Positions 59,901-64,000 of a stretch of DNA of 64,000 nt are shown one piece after another. Made by a program: the position numbers and the translations under genes. The stretch comes from Notamacropus eugenii (Eukaryota; Chordata; Mammalia; Diprotodontia; Macropodidae), in contig NC_092878.1 of NCBI RefSeq assembly GCF_028372415.1, positions 30,672,903 to 30,736,902 on the forward strand, given 5' to 3'. The notes below the pieces were generated by a model. That model made no database searches, had not been told where the DNA came from, and saw nothing but the letters and a program-made list of their open reading frames with translations. The stretch's first letter is position 1; every line of letters begins with the position of its first letter.

Positions 59901-60208
59901 CTCCGCCCCCTCATTAGCGGCTCCCAGGCCAAGCCCCGCCCCCCGCTCCTCCACCGCAGGCCCCGCAGTCCGTCCACGCTCCCTACTCCCAGGGTCCCGC
60001 CCCTCTGACCGCCTTACCCCGCCCCCCCCAGGTCCCGCCCCGGCCCTAAACACTGGCACTCTTAACTCCGCCCCTTGCTTTCCCCGTCAGGTGGAGTTCC
60101 AATTAGCGCTCCCTTCAGGGTGGGCCGTACCTGGAGGCCGCTCCGCTTGTTCCAGGTGAAGATGGCACCCGGGTACCCGCTCAAAGCCAAGAGCAGCTCG
60201 TGGATCAT
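32615..60208 (-). CDS. TUBGCP4: TUBGCP4, gamma-tubulin complex component 4, complete gene (18 coding exons)
   Basis: GCP4 is a core subunit of the gamma-tubulin ring complex; its N-terminal GRIP1 half bonds laterally to other GCPs and its C-terminal GRIP2 half binds gamma-tubulin at centrosomes. All 18 exons are found on the minus strand in human order, with consistent phases and GT-AG ends. They encode about 666 residues from [14 protein letters not shown] to GGTLGSFGV, against 667 in human. One codon is lost at the exon 12/13 junction. Exon 11 contains an in-frame TGA near codon 365 where human has Arg. Several other changes from human are radical (Arg to Trp, Arg to Pro, Phe to Ser) for such a constrained protein. 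The gene shares a CpG-island promoter with ZSCAN29. Confidence 0.95.
32970..33160 (+). repeat. MAR1/MIR SINE
   Basis: gaggcagcatgacacaggca, ggatataaagtcagagaagc, tgtgactttgggcagtctga and tcctcgttgtaaaataaggg give the full marsupial MAR1 order. It lies in TUBGCP4 intron 17. Confidence 0.7.
33177..33316 (-). CDS. TUBGCP4: TUBGCP4 coding exon 17
   Basis: 46 codons plus two bases, [20 protein letters not shown] then [40 protein letters not shown] is the near-terminal GCP motif. The acceptor is ctgcag and the donor ag|gtaggc. Confidence 0.94.
33400..34625 (+). mobile_element. L1 5'UTR and ORF1 start, truncated at 3' side
   Basis: gaattctagaccaaagggca and other blocks match the L1 5'UTR at 35480-36300; a decayed ORF1 start follows (ggaaaaatgagcaaacagaa at about 34092; atcagaatgggctaaagaaa near 34540). 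It ends abruptly at an L2 boundary near 34630. Confidence 0.65.
34639..35475 (-). repeat. L2 fragment
   Basis: Complement of the L2 3' terminus (attgtgcctggagtgtgctg) through the coding end (ggagccattgacatttactg block). Confidence 0.75.
35480..37470 (+). mobile_element. L1 5'UTR, ORF1 and inter-ORF region, 3' part missing
   Basis: ctgggaggaagccaagaggg opens the 5'UTR. ORF1 sequence runs from about 36430 to 37230, including coiled-coil (gaacaaactgaaaaaggaat), a piece corresponding to [19 protein letters not shown]-like RNA-binding domain at about 36910-36980, and the end near 37230. The inter-ORF A/G-rich region reaches about 37470. Frames are broken. Confidence 0.7.
37480..39480 (-). mobile_element. 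L1 with twin-priming structure: inverted ORF2 then sense 3'UTR
   Basis: 37480-39335 is the complement of ORF2 from the reverse transcriptase (minus strand: [17 protein letters not shown]) to the C-terminus ([31 protein letters not shown]). 39335-39480 is a sense L1 3'UTR (gtttgactatacatatttat, ttacaagagttttgttttac) with an A-rich tail. An inverted 5' segment followed by a sense 3' end is the known product of twin priming. It sits about 80 bp from TUBGCP4 exon 16. Confidence 0.7.
39557..39673 (-). CDS. TUBGCP4: TUBGCP4 coding exon 16
   Basis: 39 codons, [20 protein letters not shown] then [19 protein letters not shown], identical to human. The acceptor is atatag and the donor aag|gtaagt. Confidence 0.94.
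40040..40275 (+). repeat. L2 3' end, sense
   Basis: tcaaggcctaacttaagacc, cacttcttccatgaaacctt and cactgtaatctccttgagag are the sense 3'UTR blocks of L2. Confidence 0.65.
40374..40560. mobile_element. hAT-type MITE, palindromic, 187 bp
   Basis: Terminal inverted repeats gcaggggtggggaacctgca / ggccagaggttccccacccc, with inverted internal blocks (ccctctaggtccttgagtg / cttgaggacctagaggg). Flanked by atcctaat at 40366-40373 and 40561-40568, the 8-bp target duplication of hAT transposons. No coding capacity. A relative is at 54184-54374. Confidence 0.88.
40885..41019 (-). CDS. TUBGCP4: TUBGCP4 coding exon 15
   Basis: 45 codons, [20 protein letters not shown] then [25 protein letters not shown]. 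The [11 protein letters not shown] motif is shared by GCPs. Human has Arg at the Gln of FESIQ. The acceptor is ttcag and the donor cct|gtaagt. Confidence 0.94.
41020..41840. other. TUBGCP4 intron 14, nothing recognised
   Basis: No repeat or exon recognised. Confidence 0.45.
41841..42018 (-). CDS. TUBGCP4: TUBGCP4 coding exon 14
   Basis: Completes Lys, then [20 protein letters not shown] and [39 protein letters not shown]. The [14 protein letters not shown] helix and the [14 protein letters not shown] stretch are the gamma-tubulin contact region of GCPs. Human has Arg at the Trp of RLWNHM. The acceptor is acccag and the donor cag|gtctgt. Confidence 0.94.
42360..42660 (+). repeat. Probable L2 3'UTR remnant
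   Basis: aatgtaaacccctcaaaggc and gggctcaggattgtgccatg fit the sense end of L2; the remainder is too decayed to assign. Confidence 0.4.
42945..43150 (+). repeat. MIR-related SINE
   Basis: gaggacactaaggcctgggg, catgacttgcccatcaacac, gcacagccaggattcacact: same body as 3845-4045. Confidence 0.6.
43353..43491 (-). CDS. TUBGCP4: TUBGCP4 coding exon 13
   Basis: Reads [20 protein letters not shown] then [26 protein letters not shown] plus two bases. The start is one codon shorter than human (ADATQARE), as if the acceptor moved by three bases. The acceptor is cttag and the donor aa|gtaggt. Confidence 0.93.
43750..43910 (+). repeat. MIR SINE
   Basis: ggattccaatcctggctgtg, gtaaccaccctgtatccctg, aatctttaaaatgaagaggc. 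Confidence 0.65.
44032..44139 (-). CDS. TUBGCP4: TUBGCP4 coding exon 12
   Basis: Completes Asp, then [20 protein letters not shown] and [15 protein letters not shown] plus one base, identical to human. The acceptor is tgccag and the donor gg|gtatta. Confidence 0.94.
44486..44591 (-). CDS. TUBGCP4: TUBGCP4 coding exon 11, contains an in-frame TGA
   Basis: Reads IIKDFYLLG, stop, [25 protein letters not shown] plus one base. Human is DFYLLGRGELFQAF, so TGA (complement of 44562-44564) replaces an Arg codon, consistent with a CpG transition from CGA. Splice sites (caaag acceptor, g|gtaagt donor) and the rest of the exon are intact. Truncation at about codon 365 would remove most of the gamma-tubulin-binding half. 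Confidence 0.92.
44665..45115 (-). repeat. L2 fragment
   Basis: Complement of the L2 3' terminus (ctattatgtataaggcactg) followed by its coding-end complement. Confidence 0.65.
45172..45335 (+). repeat. MAR1 SINE, well preserved
   Basis: ggcagcgtggtacagtggat, aaagagccaacctcagagtc, aagaagacctgggtccaagt and accctgggcaaatcactcaa follow the marsupial MAR1 consensus order; this is one of the strongest organism clues in the window. Confidence 0.75.
45804..45854 (-). CDS. TUBGCP4: TUBGCP4 coding exon 10
   Basis: A 17-codon exon, [17 protein letters not shown], identical to human. It starts the GRIP2 domain. The acceptor is cctcag and the donor aag|gtaata. Confidence 0.93.
45855..46466. other. TUBGCP4 intron 9, nothing recognised
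   Basis: No repeat or exon recognised. Confidence 0.4.
46467..46591 (-). CDS. TUBGCP4: TUBGCP4 coding exon 9
   Basis: Completes Gly, then [20 protein letters not shown] and [21 protein letters not shown]. Human has Gln at the Leu of DFELVV. The acceptor is cacag and the donor gag|gtttgc. Confidence 0.93.
46913..47078 (-). CDS. TUBGCP4: TUBGCP4 coding exon 8
   Basis: 55 codons plus one base, [20 protein letters not shown] then [55 protein letters not shown] is a hallmark GCP motif. The acceptor is acccag and the donor g|gtagga. Confidence 0.95.
47220..47410 (+). repeat. MIR SINE
   Basis: ggaggtagtctagcctggtg, ttactagttacaggactct-like block (47310) and ttccttcctctgtaaaatga. Confidence 0.65.
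47620..47720 (+). repeat. SINE fragment
   Basis: tcatagactcatgggtctgg and gacgaggaaaataggcccca fit the MIR-related SINE family, truncated. Confidence 0.45.
47925..48126 (-). CDS. TUBGCP4: TUBGCP4 coding exon 7
   Basis: 67 codons plus one base, [20 protein letters not shown] then [20 protein letters not shown] and [27 protein letters not shown]. The acidic loop (EEEEED) matches the human EEDEED insert. The acceptor is actcag and the donor ctg|gtgagg. Confidence 0.95.
48860..49255 (+). repeat. L2 3' end, sense
   Basis: cttcaggactcagctcaaat, ggaggcctttcctggtccct, tacttgagaggagggacagt and taaacatttaataaaatgcc with a gttgacttactgactga terminus. Confidence 0.75.
49577..49656 (-). CDS. TUBGCP4: TUBGCP4 coding exon 6
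   Basis: Reads [20 protein letters not shown] then VRSALEK, 26 codons plus two bases; human has His for the second Tyr. The acceptor is ttccacag and the donor aa|gtaagt. Confidence 0.93.
49750..50075 (+). repeat. L2-like 3'UTR fragment
   Basis: tctgcaagaagccttcctgg and caagtctcagctacagtccc fit L2; a short (CA)n-like stretch at 49838-49860 interrupts it. Confidence 0.5.
50914..50952. repeat. (TG)n microsatellite
   Basis: A nearly uninterrupted TG dinucleotide run of about 38 bp in TUBGCP4 intron 5, followed by imperfect TG-rich and AG-rich sequence to about 51050. Confidence 0.9.
51220..51695. other. TUBGCP4 intron 5, nothing recognised
   Basis: No repeat or exon recognised. Confidence 0.4.
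51696..51752 (-). CDS. TUBGCP4: TUBGCP4 coding exon 5
   Basis: A 19-codon exon, [19 protein letters not shown], identical to human as I recall it. The acceptor is tttgtag and the donor aag|gtaagc. Confidence 0.93.
51753..52205. other. TUBGCP4 intron 4, nothing recognised
   Basis: No repeat or exon recognised. Confidence 0.4.
52206..52259 (-). CDS. TUBGCP4: TUBGCP4 coding exon 4
   Basis: An 18-codon exon, [18 protein letters not shown], against human [18 protein letters not shown]. The acceptor is attgcag and the donor cag|gtatct. The Phe to Ser change is unusual for this family. Confidence 0.92.
52260..52697. other. TUBGCP4 intron 3, nothing recognised
   Basis: No repeat or exon recognised. 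Confidence 0.4.
52698..52820 (-). CDS. TUBGCP4: TUBGCP4 coding exon 3
   Basis: 41 codons, [20 protein letters not shown] then [21 protein letters not shown]. The [12 protein letters not shown] motif is typical of GCP family N-terminal domains. Phase 0 on both sides; the donor is gag|gtgagg. Confidence 0.94.
52865..53105 (+). repeat. MAR1/MIR SINE
   Basis: aacctggagtcacaaagacc, tgagttcaaatgtggcttca, tctgcctcagtttcctttgt, tgctgtgaggaccaaatggt. Confidence 0.7.
53210..53375 (+). repeat. MIR-related SINE
   Basis: agttcatccagtccaacttt, tcagagaggttaagtgatct and ccaaggtcacaagaggtaga. Confidence 0.65.
53376..53560 (+). repeat. MIR SINE
   Basis: tggagcactggtcctaagac, ctcacttctctgagcctggg and tctctgtaaaatgggaaaaa; adjacent to the previous SINE. 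Confidence 0.65.
54110..54480 (+). repeat. CR1/L3-type LINE 3'UTR fragment split by a MITE
   Basis: 54110-54183 (aatcacagagaggcaaattt, ggaaaaaacttcctaacatc) and 54375-54480 (gggttacctcaggaagtaat, agtcttcaaggactgcttgt) are consecutive parts of the CR1-type 3'UTR also seen at 23315; the hAT MITE lies between. Confidence 0.65.
54184..54374. mobile_element. hAT-type MITE, second copy, 191 bp
   Basis: caggggtggggaacccgtgt ... ggttccccgcccctg with the same inverted internal blocks as 40374-40560. Flanking octamers acatctac and acttagac match at only 5 of 8, so the target duplication is decayed or absent. Confidence 0.8.
54641..54769 (-). CDS. TUBGCP4: TUBGCP4 coding exon 2
   Basis: 43 codons, [20 protein letters not shown] then [23 protein letters not shown]. 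Human has Pro, Arg and Gln at the sites that are Leu, Pro and Arg here. The acceptor is tttgtag and the donor cag|gtgggt. It begins the GRIP1 domain. Confidence 0.94.
54800..55340. other. TUBGCP4 intron 1, nothing recognised
   Basis: AT-rich with A-runs near 55130-55155. No repeat or exon is recognised. Confidence 0.4.
55345..55445 (-). repeat. L2 3' terminus
   Basis: Complement of the L2 end: aataaacacttaccaagcac, ccaggactgtgctagttgta. Confidence 0.6.
57305..57512. mobile_element. MITE-like DNA transposon remnant
   Basis: tgtgtcatggactcctttgg near the start and caagttcaaggaatctctga near the end are weakly complementary and resemble a short marsupial hAT-type repeat. It splits the surrounding L2. 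Confidence 0.4.
57590..58115. repeat. Possible solo LTR-like repeat (fossil, endogenous retrovirus-like)
   Basis: About 0.5 kb of non-L2 sequence interrupts an L2 copy; blocks such as tttgatctgcttttaaagga and gcatctgattggctgagtgc remind me of marsupial LTRs. No internal region is present. It appears old and non-coding. The assignment is weak. Confidence 0.3.
58395..59400 (-). repeat. L2 fragment
   Basis: Complement of the L2 terminus (atcagcaagtatttattaag, ataggcttggcattgtgcta) and of its 3' coding part, fading out near 59400. Confidence 0.65.
59725..59765 (+). repeat. SINE 3' remnant
   Basis: cagatgaggaaactgaggca is the conserved block of the MIR-related SINE, at the edge of the CpG island. 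Confidence 0.4.
60131..60208 (-). CDS. TUBGCP4: TUBGCP4 coding exon 1
   Basis: Reads [20 protein letters not shown] then KRSGLQ, 26 codons, matching the human N-terminus with Ser to Ala at one site. G is at -3 of the ATG. The donor is cag|gtacgg. The 5'UTR probably extends to about 60340 within the CpG island. Confidence 0.94.
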
Positions 60209-60308
60209 CCCCACGGCGGGCAGCGGGCCGCTGAGGCAGCGTCCGCCGGCGCGAGCTCCCCCGGCCGTCGGGGGAGGAGCGCTGCTCCAGCCGCTGTGCG
60301 CAAGGCCC

Positions 60309-60323
60309 GCTGGGAAGTGTAGT
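60309..60323 (-). promoter_or_regulatory. ZNF143/THAP11-type (SBS) motif 1
   Basis: The complement reads actacacttcccagc, close to the known ACTACAATTCCCAGC promoter element bound by ZNF143. It sits about 100 bp upstream of the TUBGCP4 start codon, in or just before its 5'UTR. Confidence 0.6.
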
Positions 60324-60480
60324 TCCGGCCGAATCAACTAGCCGGGAAAGACAGTTCCTTCGAGGAAGAGAAAAAGGCACCGGCCAGCGCGAGGGCTTCC
60401 TTTTCCCTGCCAATGGAAGCCCGGAAGCGTTCACGTAGCTTGGTCGGAGCGACCACGTTCGCTTCTAGTCCACCGAGCTC

Positions 60481-60497
60481 TCTGGGAGACGTAGTCC
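60481..60497 (-). promoter_or_regulatory. ZNF143/THAP11-type (SBS) motif 2
   Basis: The complement reads ggactacgtctcccaga, a second, weaker match to the ACTAC-N-TCCCAG element in the same orientation, about 160 bp from the first. Confidence 0.45.
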
Positions 60498-60511
60498 AGG
60501 CAGCGGCCTTG

Positions 60512-60521
60512 GCGCACGCGC
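60512..60521. promoter_or_regulatory. NRF1-like motif
   Basis: gcgcacgcgc differs by one base from the NRF1 consensus gcgcatgcgc and lies between the two divergent transcription units. Confidence 0.4.
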
Positions 60522-60539
60522 CCTAAGGTCCTCGGTGTC

Positions 60540-60612
60540 TCCCGCGCGGCCTTCCGGTTTGGGAGCTGGTCTGGGAGGCTGGAGAGCCGGGCCGGGGCCG
60601 GAGCGGGAGCGG
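60540..60612 (+). other. ZSCAN29: Probable non-coding first exon of ZSCAN29
   Basis: GC-rich DNA ending at a good donor, gagcgg|gtgagg, near 60612. Acceptors at ttcag (61278) or cccag (61339) could join it to the coding exon. The start is a guess and no transcript evidence is available. Confidence 0.35.
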
Positions 60613-61524
60613 GTGAGGCCCTCCGGGAGGCGGGGACCGGACTCGGTTCGGGGGGAGCGGTGGGAGGGGGCGGGGGTGGAGAGGAGCGGACAGATGGAGG
60701 AGGCAGGCCGGGACGGGGGTGCCTGGGGCTCCCCTCAGCCCAATCAGTGACCGTCTGGAAAGGACGGGACGACGCCAAGAGTGACCCGGCCGGAGGGAGC
60801 CGAGACAAAGAGACCGAAGCCCGGGCGCCCTGTCCTTTCCCGAACCCCGATCTCCCTCCCTCCGCCAGGCTCCGGGACACCCCAGGTCCTCTCCGCAGGG
60901 TCTTGTCCCCCGTGTAGAAGCGCTCCCCCGTCGGCTGTCACCCCCAGCTCACGGTGACCCCCAGGGCCCACCCGGCCCTCCCCTGTCGTGCCCGTTACGG
61001 GCCGGGACCCCGAGGTTCCCCAAACTAGAGGAAAACAAAGACCACACGTTCCTGCATCGATTGTTGCCTGGGGAGGTGGTGAAAGTGGAGCGGAGGGGGC
61101 GGGGCAGGCGCGGAGGGCTCTGGGAAGGGCTCGGATCGGGCGGGGGGCGGGCCGTGAGGGCCCCCTGCTGGGTGCTGGGTGCTGGGCCGCTGGCCCCTCC
61201 CGCCGCCTGGCAGCCGTTAGGATCCAGACCCCCCGGTGCTGTGGAGGTGCGGTCAGTACACGCGGTTCGCTGCTTCAGGCCGCAGAGGCAGCTTTGGGGC
61301 AGCCCCGCTCCCGTCCCTAACCCTGGCTTCTGCTCCCAGTCCAGCTGGTTCCTGCAGGCTGGCCCTGGGACGGCCTTGGATGAATGGGCGCCCCCTGGGA
61401 CCCTCCCATTCCTCTCTGCCCAGGGAGAAGCTCCTCCCGCAGGTCCCCAAAGACAGAGAGGAGGCCGGGGGAAGCCCCGGCTGCCACACCTCCGTCTGAT
61501 GTCAGACTGCCTCCTCTGTGAACG

Positions 61525-61867
61525 ATGGCCAAGTCCGCTCTGAGAGGCGATGTGGGGAACTCGGAGACCTTCCGACAGCGGTTCCGGAGATTCCACTACC
61601 AGGAGGTGGCTGGGCCCCGGGAAGCTTTCAGCCAGCTCTGGGAGCTGTGCTGTAGGTGGTTACGGCCAGAGGTTCGGACCAAGGAGCAAATCCTGGAGAC
61701 CCTGGTGCTGGAGCAATTCCTGACCGTCCTGCCTGGGGAGAGTCAGCCCTGGGTACAGGAGCATCGTCCAGAGAGCGGAGAGGAAGCCGTGACCCTGGTA
61801 GAAGATTTGGAGAGAGAACCCAAGAGGCCGGAGTGCCCGGGGAGGAGCGGGGGATTCCGAAAGCAGG
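61525..61867 (+). CDS. ZSCAN29: ZSCAN29 first coding exon (SCAN domain)
   Basis: Starts [20 protein letters not shown], then [20 protein letters not shown] and [20 protein letters not shown], followed by [12 protein letters not shown]. This is a complete SCAN dimerisation domain, matching human ZSCAN29 nearly residue for residue. The ATG is in a strong context (A at -3, G at +4). The only good donor is cag g|gtgagg, leaving one overhanging base, whereas the next exon starts in phase 0, so the join is off by one. If the intron is retained the frame stays open to 62046, giving a 173-residue SCAN-only product. Confidence 0.92.
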
Positions 61868-62221
61868 GTGAGGGACCACACGACAGGAGAAGTGGGGGTA
61901 CAACAGGGCCCTTTGGCTCTCTGTACGATGGGTATTATTTCTGCCACGGAAACCAGTGGGTGACCGTTTGGCTGATCCTCCATCTACTATGCCAAAATGT
62001 TTCAGCAGTTTCTTGTACCGGGAATAAAAGGAGGGCATTGTTTTGAACTTCTTTACCAAATGTAGCATCTTGATCTCCCCTTTCTCAATCTCTTTGCTGC
62101 CTGGGGAGTGGGATGTGTGGTTCTGCCCCTGTGGGATGATCTCCTTTGATTTCAAGTATTTATCCTTGGAAACCCACCCTAATCTAGCTTGTCATTGAGA
62201 ACTAACGGGTATTCTGTCTAG

Positions 62222-62426
62222 GTCGCTGTCCCTGTGAAAGGGCAGGAAGTTCGAGCAGAGAAGGTGACACCTCTAAGATCACCTCTGCAGTTACTAAGTG
62301 TTCAGCAGGAAGCAGGGGAGTCCCAGCCCAAGGCTGTGGCCAAGAAAGAATGGGCAAGTTGCCCAGAACTAAGGCCCCAGGAACAACTTAACCTAAAAGA
62401 GAAGCTCAGACCTCATCAAAGGACTG
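62222..62426 (+). CDS. ZSCAN29: ZSCAN29 second coding exon
   Basis: 68 codons plus one base: VAVPVKGQEVRAEKVTPLRS, then PLQLLSVQQEAGESQPKAVA and KKEWASCPELRPQEQLNLKE. It aligns with human VTVSVKGQEVRLEKMTPPKS onward, the linker after the SCAN domain. The acceptor is gtctag and the donor g|gtaaga. The Myb/SANT-like repeats and zinc fingers of ZSCAN29 lie beyond 64000. Confidence 0.9.
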
Positions 62427-63330
62427 GTAAGAATACAGGTTCATTTAGGGAAAAGAGGGAGACACTTTAGGTTAGAGAGCTGACAATGAATGAGTGAGGC
62501 ACTCTCAGGAGACTTTGGGATGTTTTAGAATGAAGTAGCCATTGGGGATCGCCAGAAGTTCACCCTCTGCCTCCTTGAATTACCACACTTAACCTACTCA
62601 CCTCAGTGATCTTTTTTTTTTTTTTATAAATTACCCTAAATGTTTTCAAAGGCATTTTTTGCAGAATTTAGCAACTTATTTTCTTTTGTTTCATCTATGT
62701 AAAAATAGTATTAATTCACCTTTATCAATATATAATCCTTTTCTGTTTTTTAGGATTTTTTAGGGTTTTTAGGGTTTTCCCCTCCAAGTTGAATTTTTCC
62801 TCAAGGTTTCCATTTCCCTGAATCTTTATTTTTGCTACTTTTCTCTGGAACCACCAGTTCCAGTGTTCCACATCTAGTTTGTGAAGCCCAAAATGGACCA
62901 TATTTTTTTGAGAGTCTGATAAGTACAGGTTTGGCAGAACATCCTAAAGTTCTTATATGTTGTATTCATTCCCTTATATAACTCCCATTGTTGTGCTTAG
63001 GTAATAATTTATATCACCTGGTAAATTTTCATGCTGCCTCAATTTTTTTTGTTGTTGCCCTTGTGCCAGTTGGTCATTCTTTACCTTTGAATTATATAGC
63101 TTGTTTTTCTTCCTTGTACTCTATTGAACTATATCCTGTTTCTTTTTAATCACCTCTCCAGCTTAAGGCTATTTCAGCATCTCATTCTTTCTCACAGGTT
63201 GCTAGCAGATGTTTGCTAGCCACAACCAACTTGGTGTCACTTGTAGGCTTAAAATTGGCGTTCCTTAGACATTTAAGGCACGTATGAAAATATGAAGTAG
63301 CATTTTGGTTTATTTGTTGCACTACACAGT
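62427..63330 (+). other. ZSCAN29 intron, no further exon seen
   Basis: AT-rich intron with T-runs near 62611 and 62750. I find no SANT-like or zinc-finger coding sequence and no recognisable repeat. Confidence 0.5.
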
Positions 63331-63334
63331 TGAA

Positions 63335-63780
63335 AAATGAATAATTTGACCATCTACTGTGGGTTTTTGTATTGGGTGAGGCACCGTGAAACACAAAGTG
63401 TATGTTCACAGTATTTTGCTCTCAAGGAGCTTGTGTTCCAGTTGAAAATCCAAGGTTATATGAAACAGTAGCAAACAATCTGGTTGTTTGCTACTGTATG
63501 GTTAAGAGAAGGAAGAGGCTAGAAAAGATAGGAAAAGCTTTCTTGGAATAGGTGGGGCTTTAAGGAGAGTTAATACTAGGCAGAAAGGAGAAATGAAGAC
63601 ATTTCAAGTGAGAGGAACAATAAGAGAGAAGAAACTGAGGCAGGGAAGATCATGCTGTGTTCTTGGAACAGGAAGGAGATTAAATTGCTTTAACTGGAGA
63701 AGGAATATTGGAGTAGTAGAAAAATAGGTTGGATTGGTGTGTTTGGGTGAGACTATCTCACTGCTCAGTCTGGTGAAGTG
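63335..63780 (-). repeat. L2 fragment
   Basis: Complement of the L2 terminus (ttgggtgaggcaccgtgaaa, ctctcaaggagcttgtgttc) and adjacent coding end. Confidence 0.55.
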
Positions 63781-64000
63781 GGATGGATCCCAACCATGGG
63801 TGACATTGCCATTCTGCTGACTAGGGAGGGCGTCTCCGACACATGGCTCTGGGCCCCGGGCTACTGGGTGTTCTTGAGTTCTTTCCCTTTGCTGTGGGCC
63901 CTAAGGCGCTGCAGTCCATATCTGGGAAAGGAACCTGAGGGAGGGGAGCGGGGCTATTGGGACCTGAGTGAGGGAATGAGCTACAAGTACCCTCTGGCAG
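63781..64000 (+). other. ZSCAN29 intron, nothing recognised
   Basis: No SANT-like or zinc-finger exon is seen before the window ends. Confidence 0.4.

Larger units (their letters stand above)
59790..61300. promoter_or_regulatory. CpG island, divergent promoter of TUBGCP4 and ZSCAN29
   Basis: The stretch is strongly G+C rich with dense CpG and several GGGCGG/CCCGCC boxes. It covers the first exon of TUBGCP4 (minus) and the probable 5' exon of ZSCAN29 (plus); the start codons are about 1.3 kb apart. There is no TATA box in a sensible place. ETS-type ccggaag occurs at about 60421 and its complement cttccgg at about 60550. This is the usual architecture of housekeeping divergent pairs. Confidence 0.8.

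Noticed and set aside
60431-60880. 149-codon open frame on the minus strand in the CpG island
   Set aside because: Pro/Ser/Arg-rich translation typical of GC-rich DNA read in any frame; no homology and it overlaps the divergent promoter.
60949-61596. 215-codon open frame on the minus strand
   Set aside because: It lies antisense to the ZSCAN29 5' exon in very GC-rich DNA where stop codons are rare; no recognisable domain.
61628-62155. 175-codon open frame on the minus strand
   Set aside because: Antisense shadow of the conserved SCAN exon.
1-64000. CRISPR arrays, operons, tRNA or rRNA genes, prokaryote-type defence systems
   Set aside because: None seen. The spliced genes, SINEs and LINEs show vertebrate nuclear DNA; the tRNA-like sequences are SINE parts.

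Overview
The window is vertebrate nuclear DNA, almost certainly from a marsupial. It has long introns with GT-AG junctions, a CpG-island promoter, and dense L1, L2/CR1, MIR/MAR1-type SINE and hAT MITE copies whose 5' and 3' ends look like marsupial subfamilies. It carries three neighbouring genes in the order known from human 15q15.3: the 3' part of TP53BP1 (+ strand, exons 3061-30490), all of TUBGCP4 (- strand, start codon at 60208, stop at 32615) and the 5' end of ZSCAN29 (+ strand, from 61525). TP53BP1 and TUBGCP4 converge with about 2.1 kb between stop codons. TUBGCP4 and ZSCAN29 diverge from one CpG island.

Layout. 1-30660: last 11 coding exons of TP53BP1 (GAR motif, tandem Tudor, NLS, two BRCT repeats) and its poly(A) signal; the introns hold L2, SINEs and several L1 fragments, including nested ones. 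30660-32615: convergent intergenic/3'UTR DNA. 32615-60208: 18 coding exons of TUBGCP4 (gamma-tubulin complex protein 4), with two L1 5' halves, a twin-priming-like L1, two hAT MITEs and much L2. 59790-61300: CpG island with ZNF143-type and NRF1-type motifs. 61525-62426: SCAN exon and second coding exon of ZSCAN29; its zinc fingers lie beyond the window.

The genes are unrelated in function. 53BP1 is a chromatin reader in double-strand break repair, GCP4 is a structural part of the gamma-tubulin ring complex, and ZSCAN29 is a probable DNA-binding regulator. No operon-like or defence-like system is present.

The most notable observation is that exons that otherwise match the human proteins closely carry disabling features in all three genes. 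TP53BP1 has an AC instead of AG acceptor and an in-frame TAA in the second-Tudor exon, and a reading-frame break at the end of the NLS exon. TUBGCP4 has an in-frame TGA in place of a conserved Arg codon. ZSCAN29 has a one-base phase mismatch between its first two coding exons. These could be assembly errors, null alleles, or a young paralogous copy of the whole block; the sequence alone cannot decide. Comparisons with human proteins are from memory, not from alignments.
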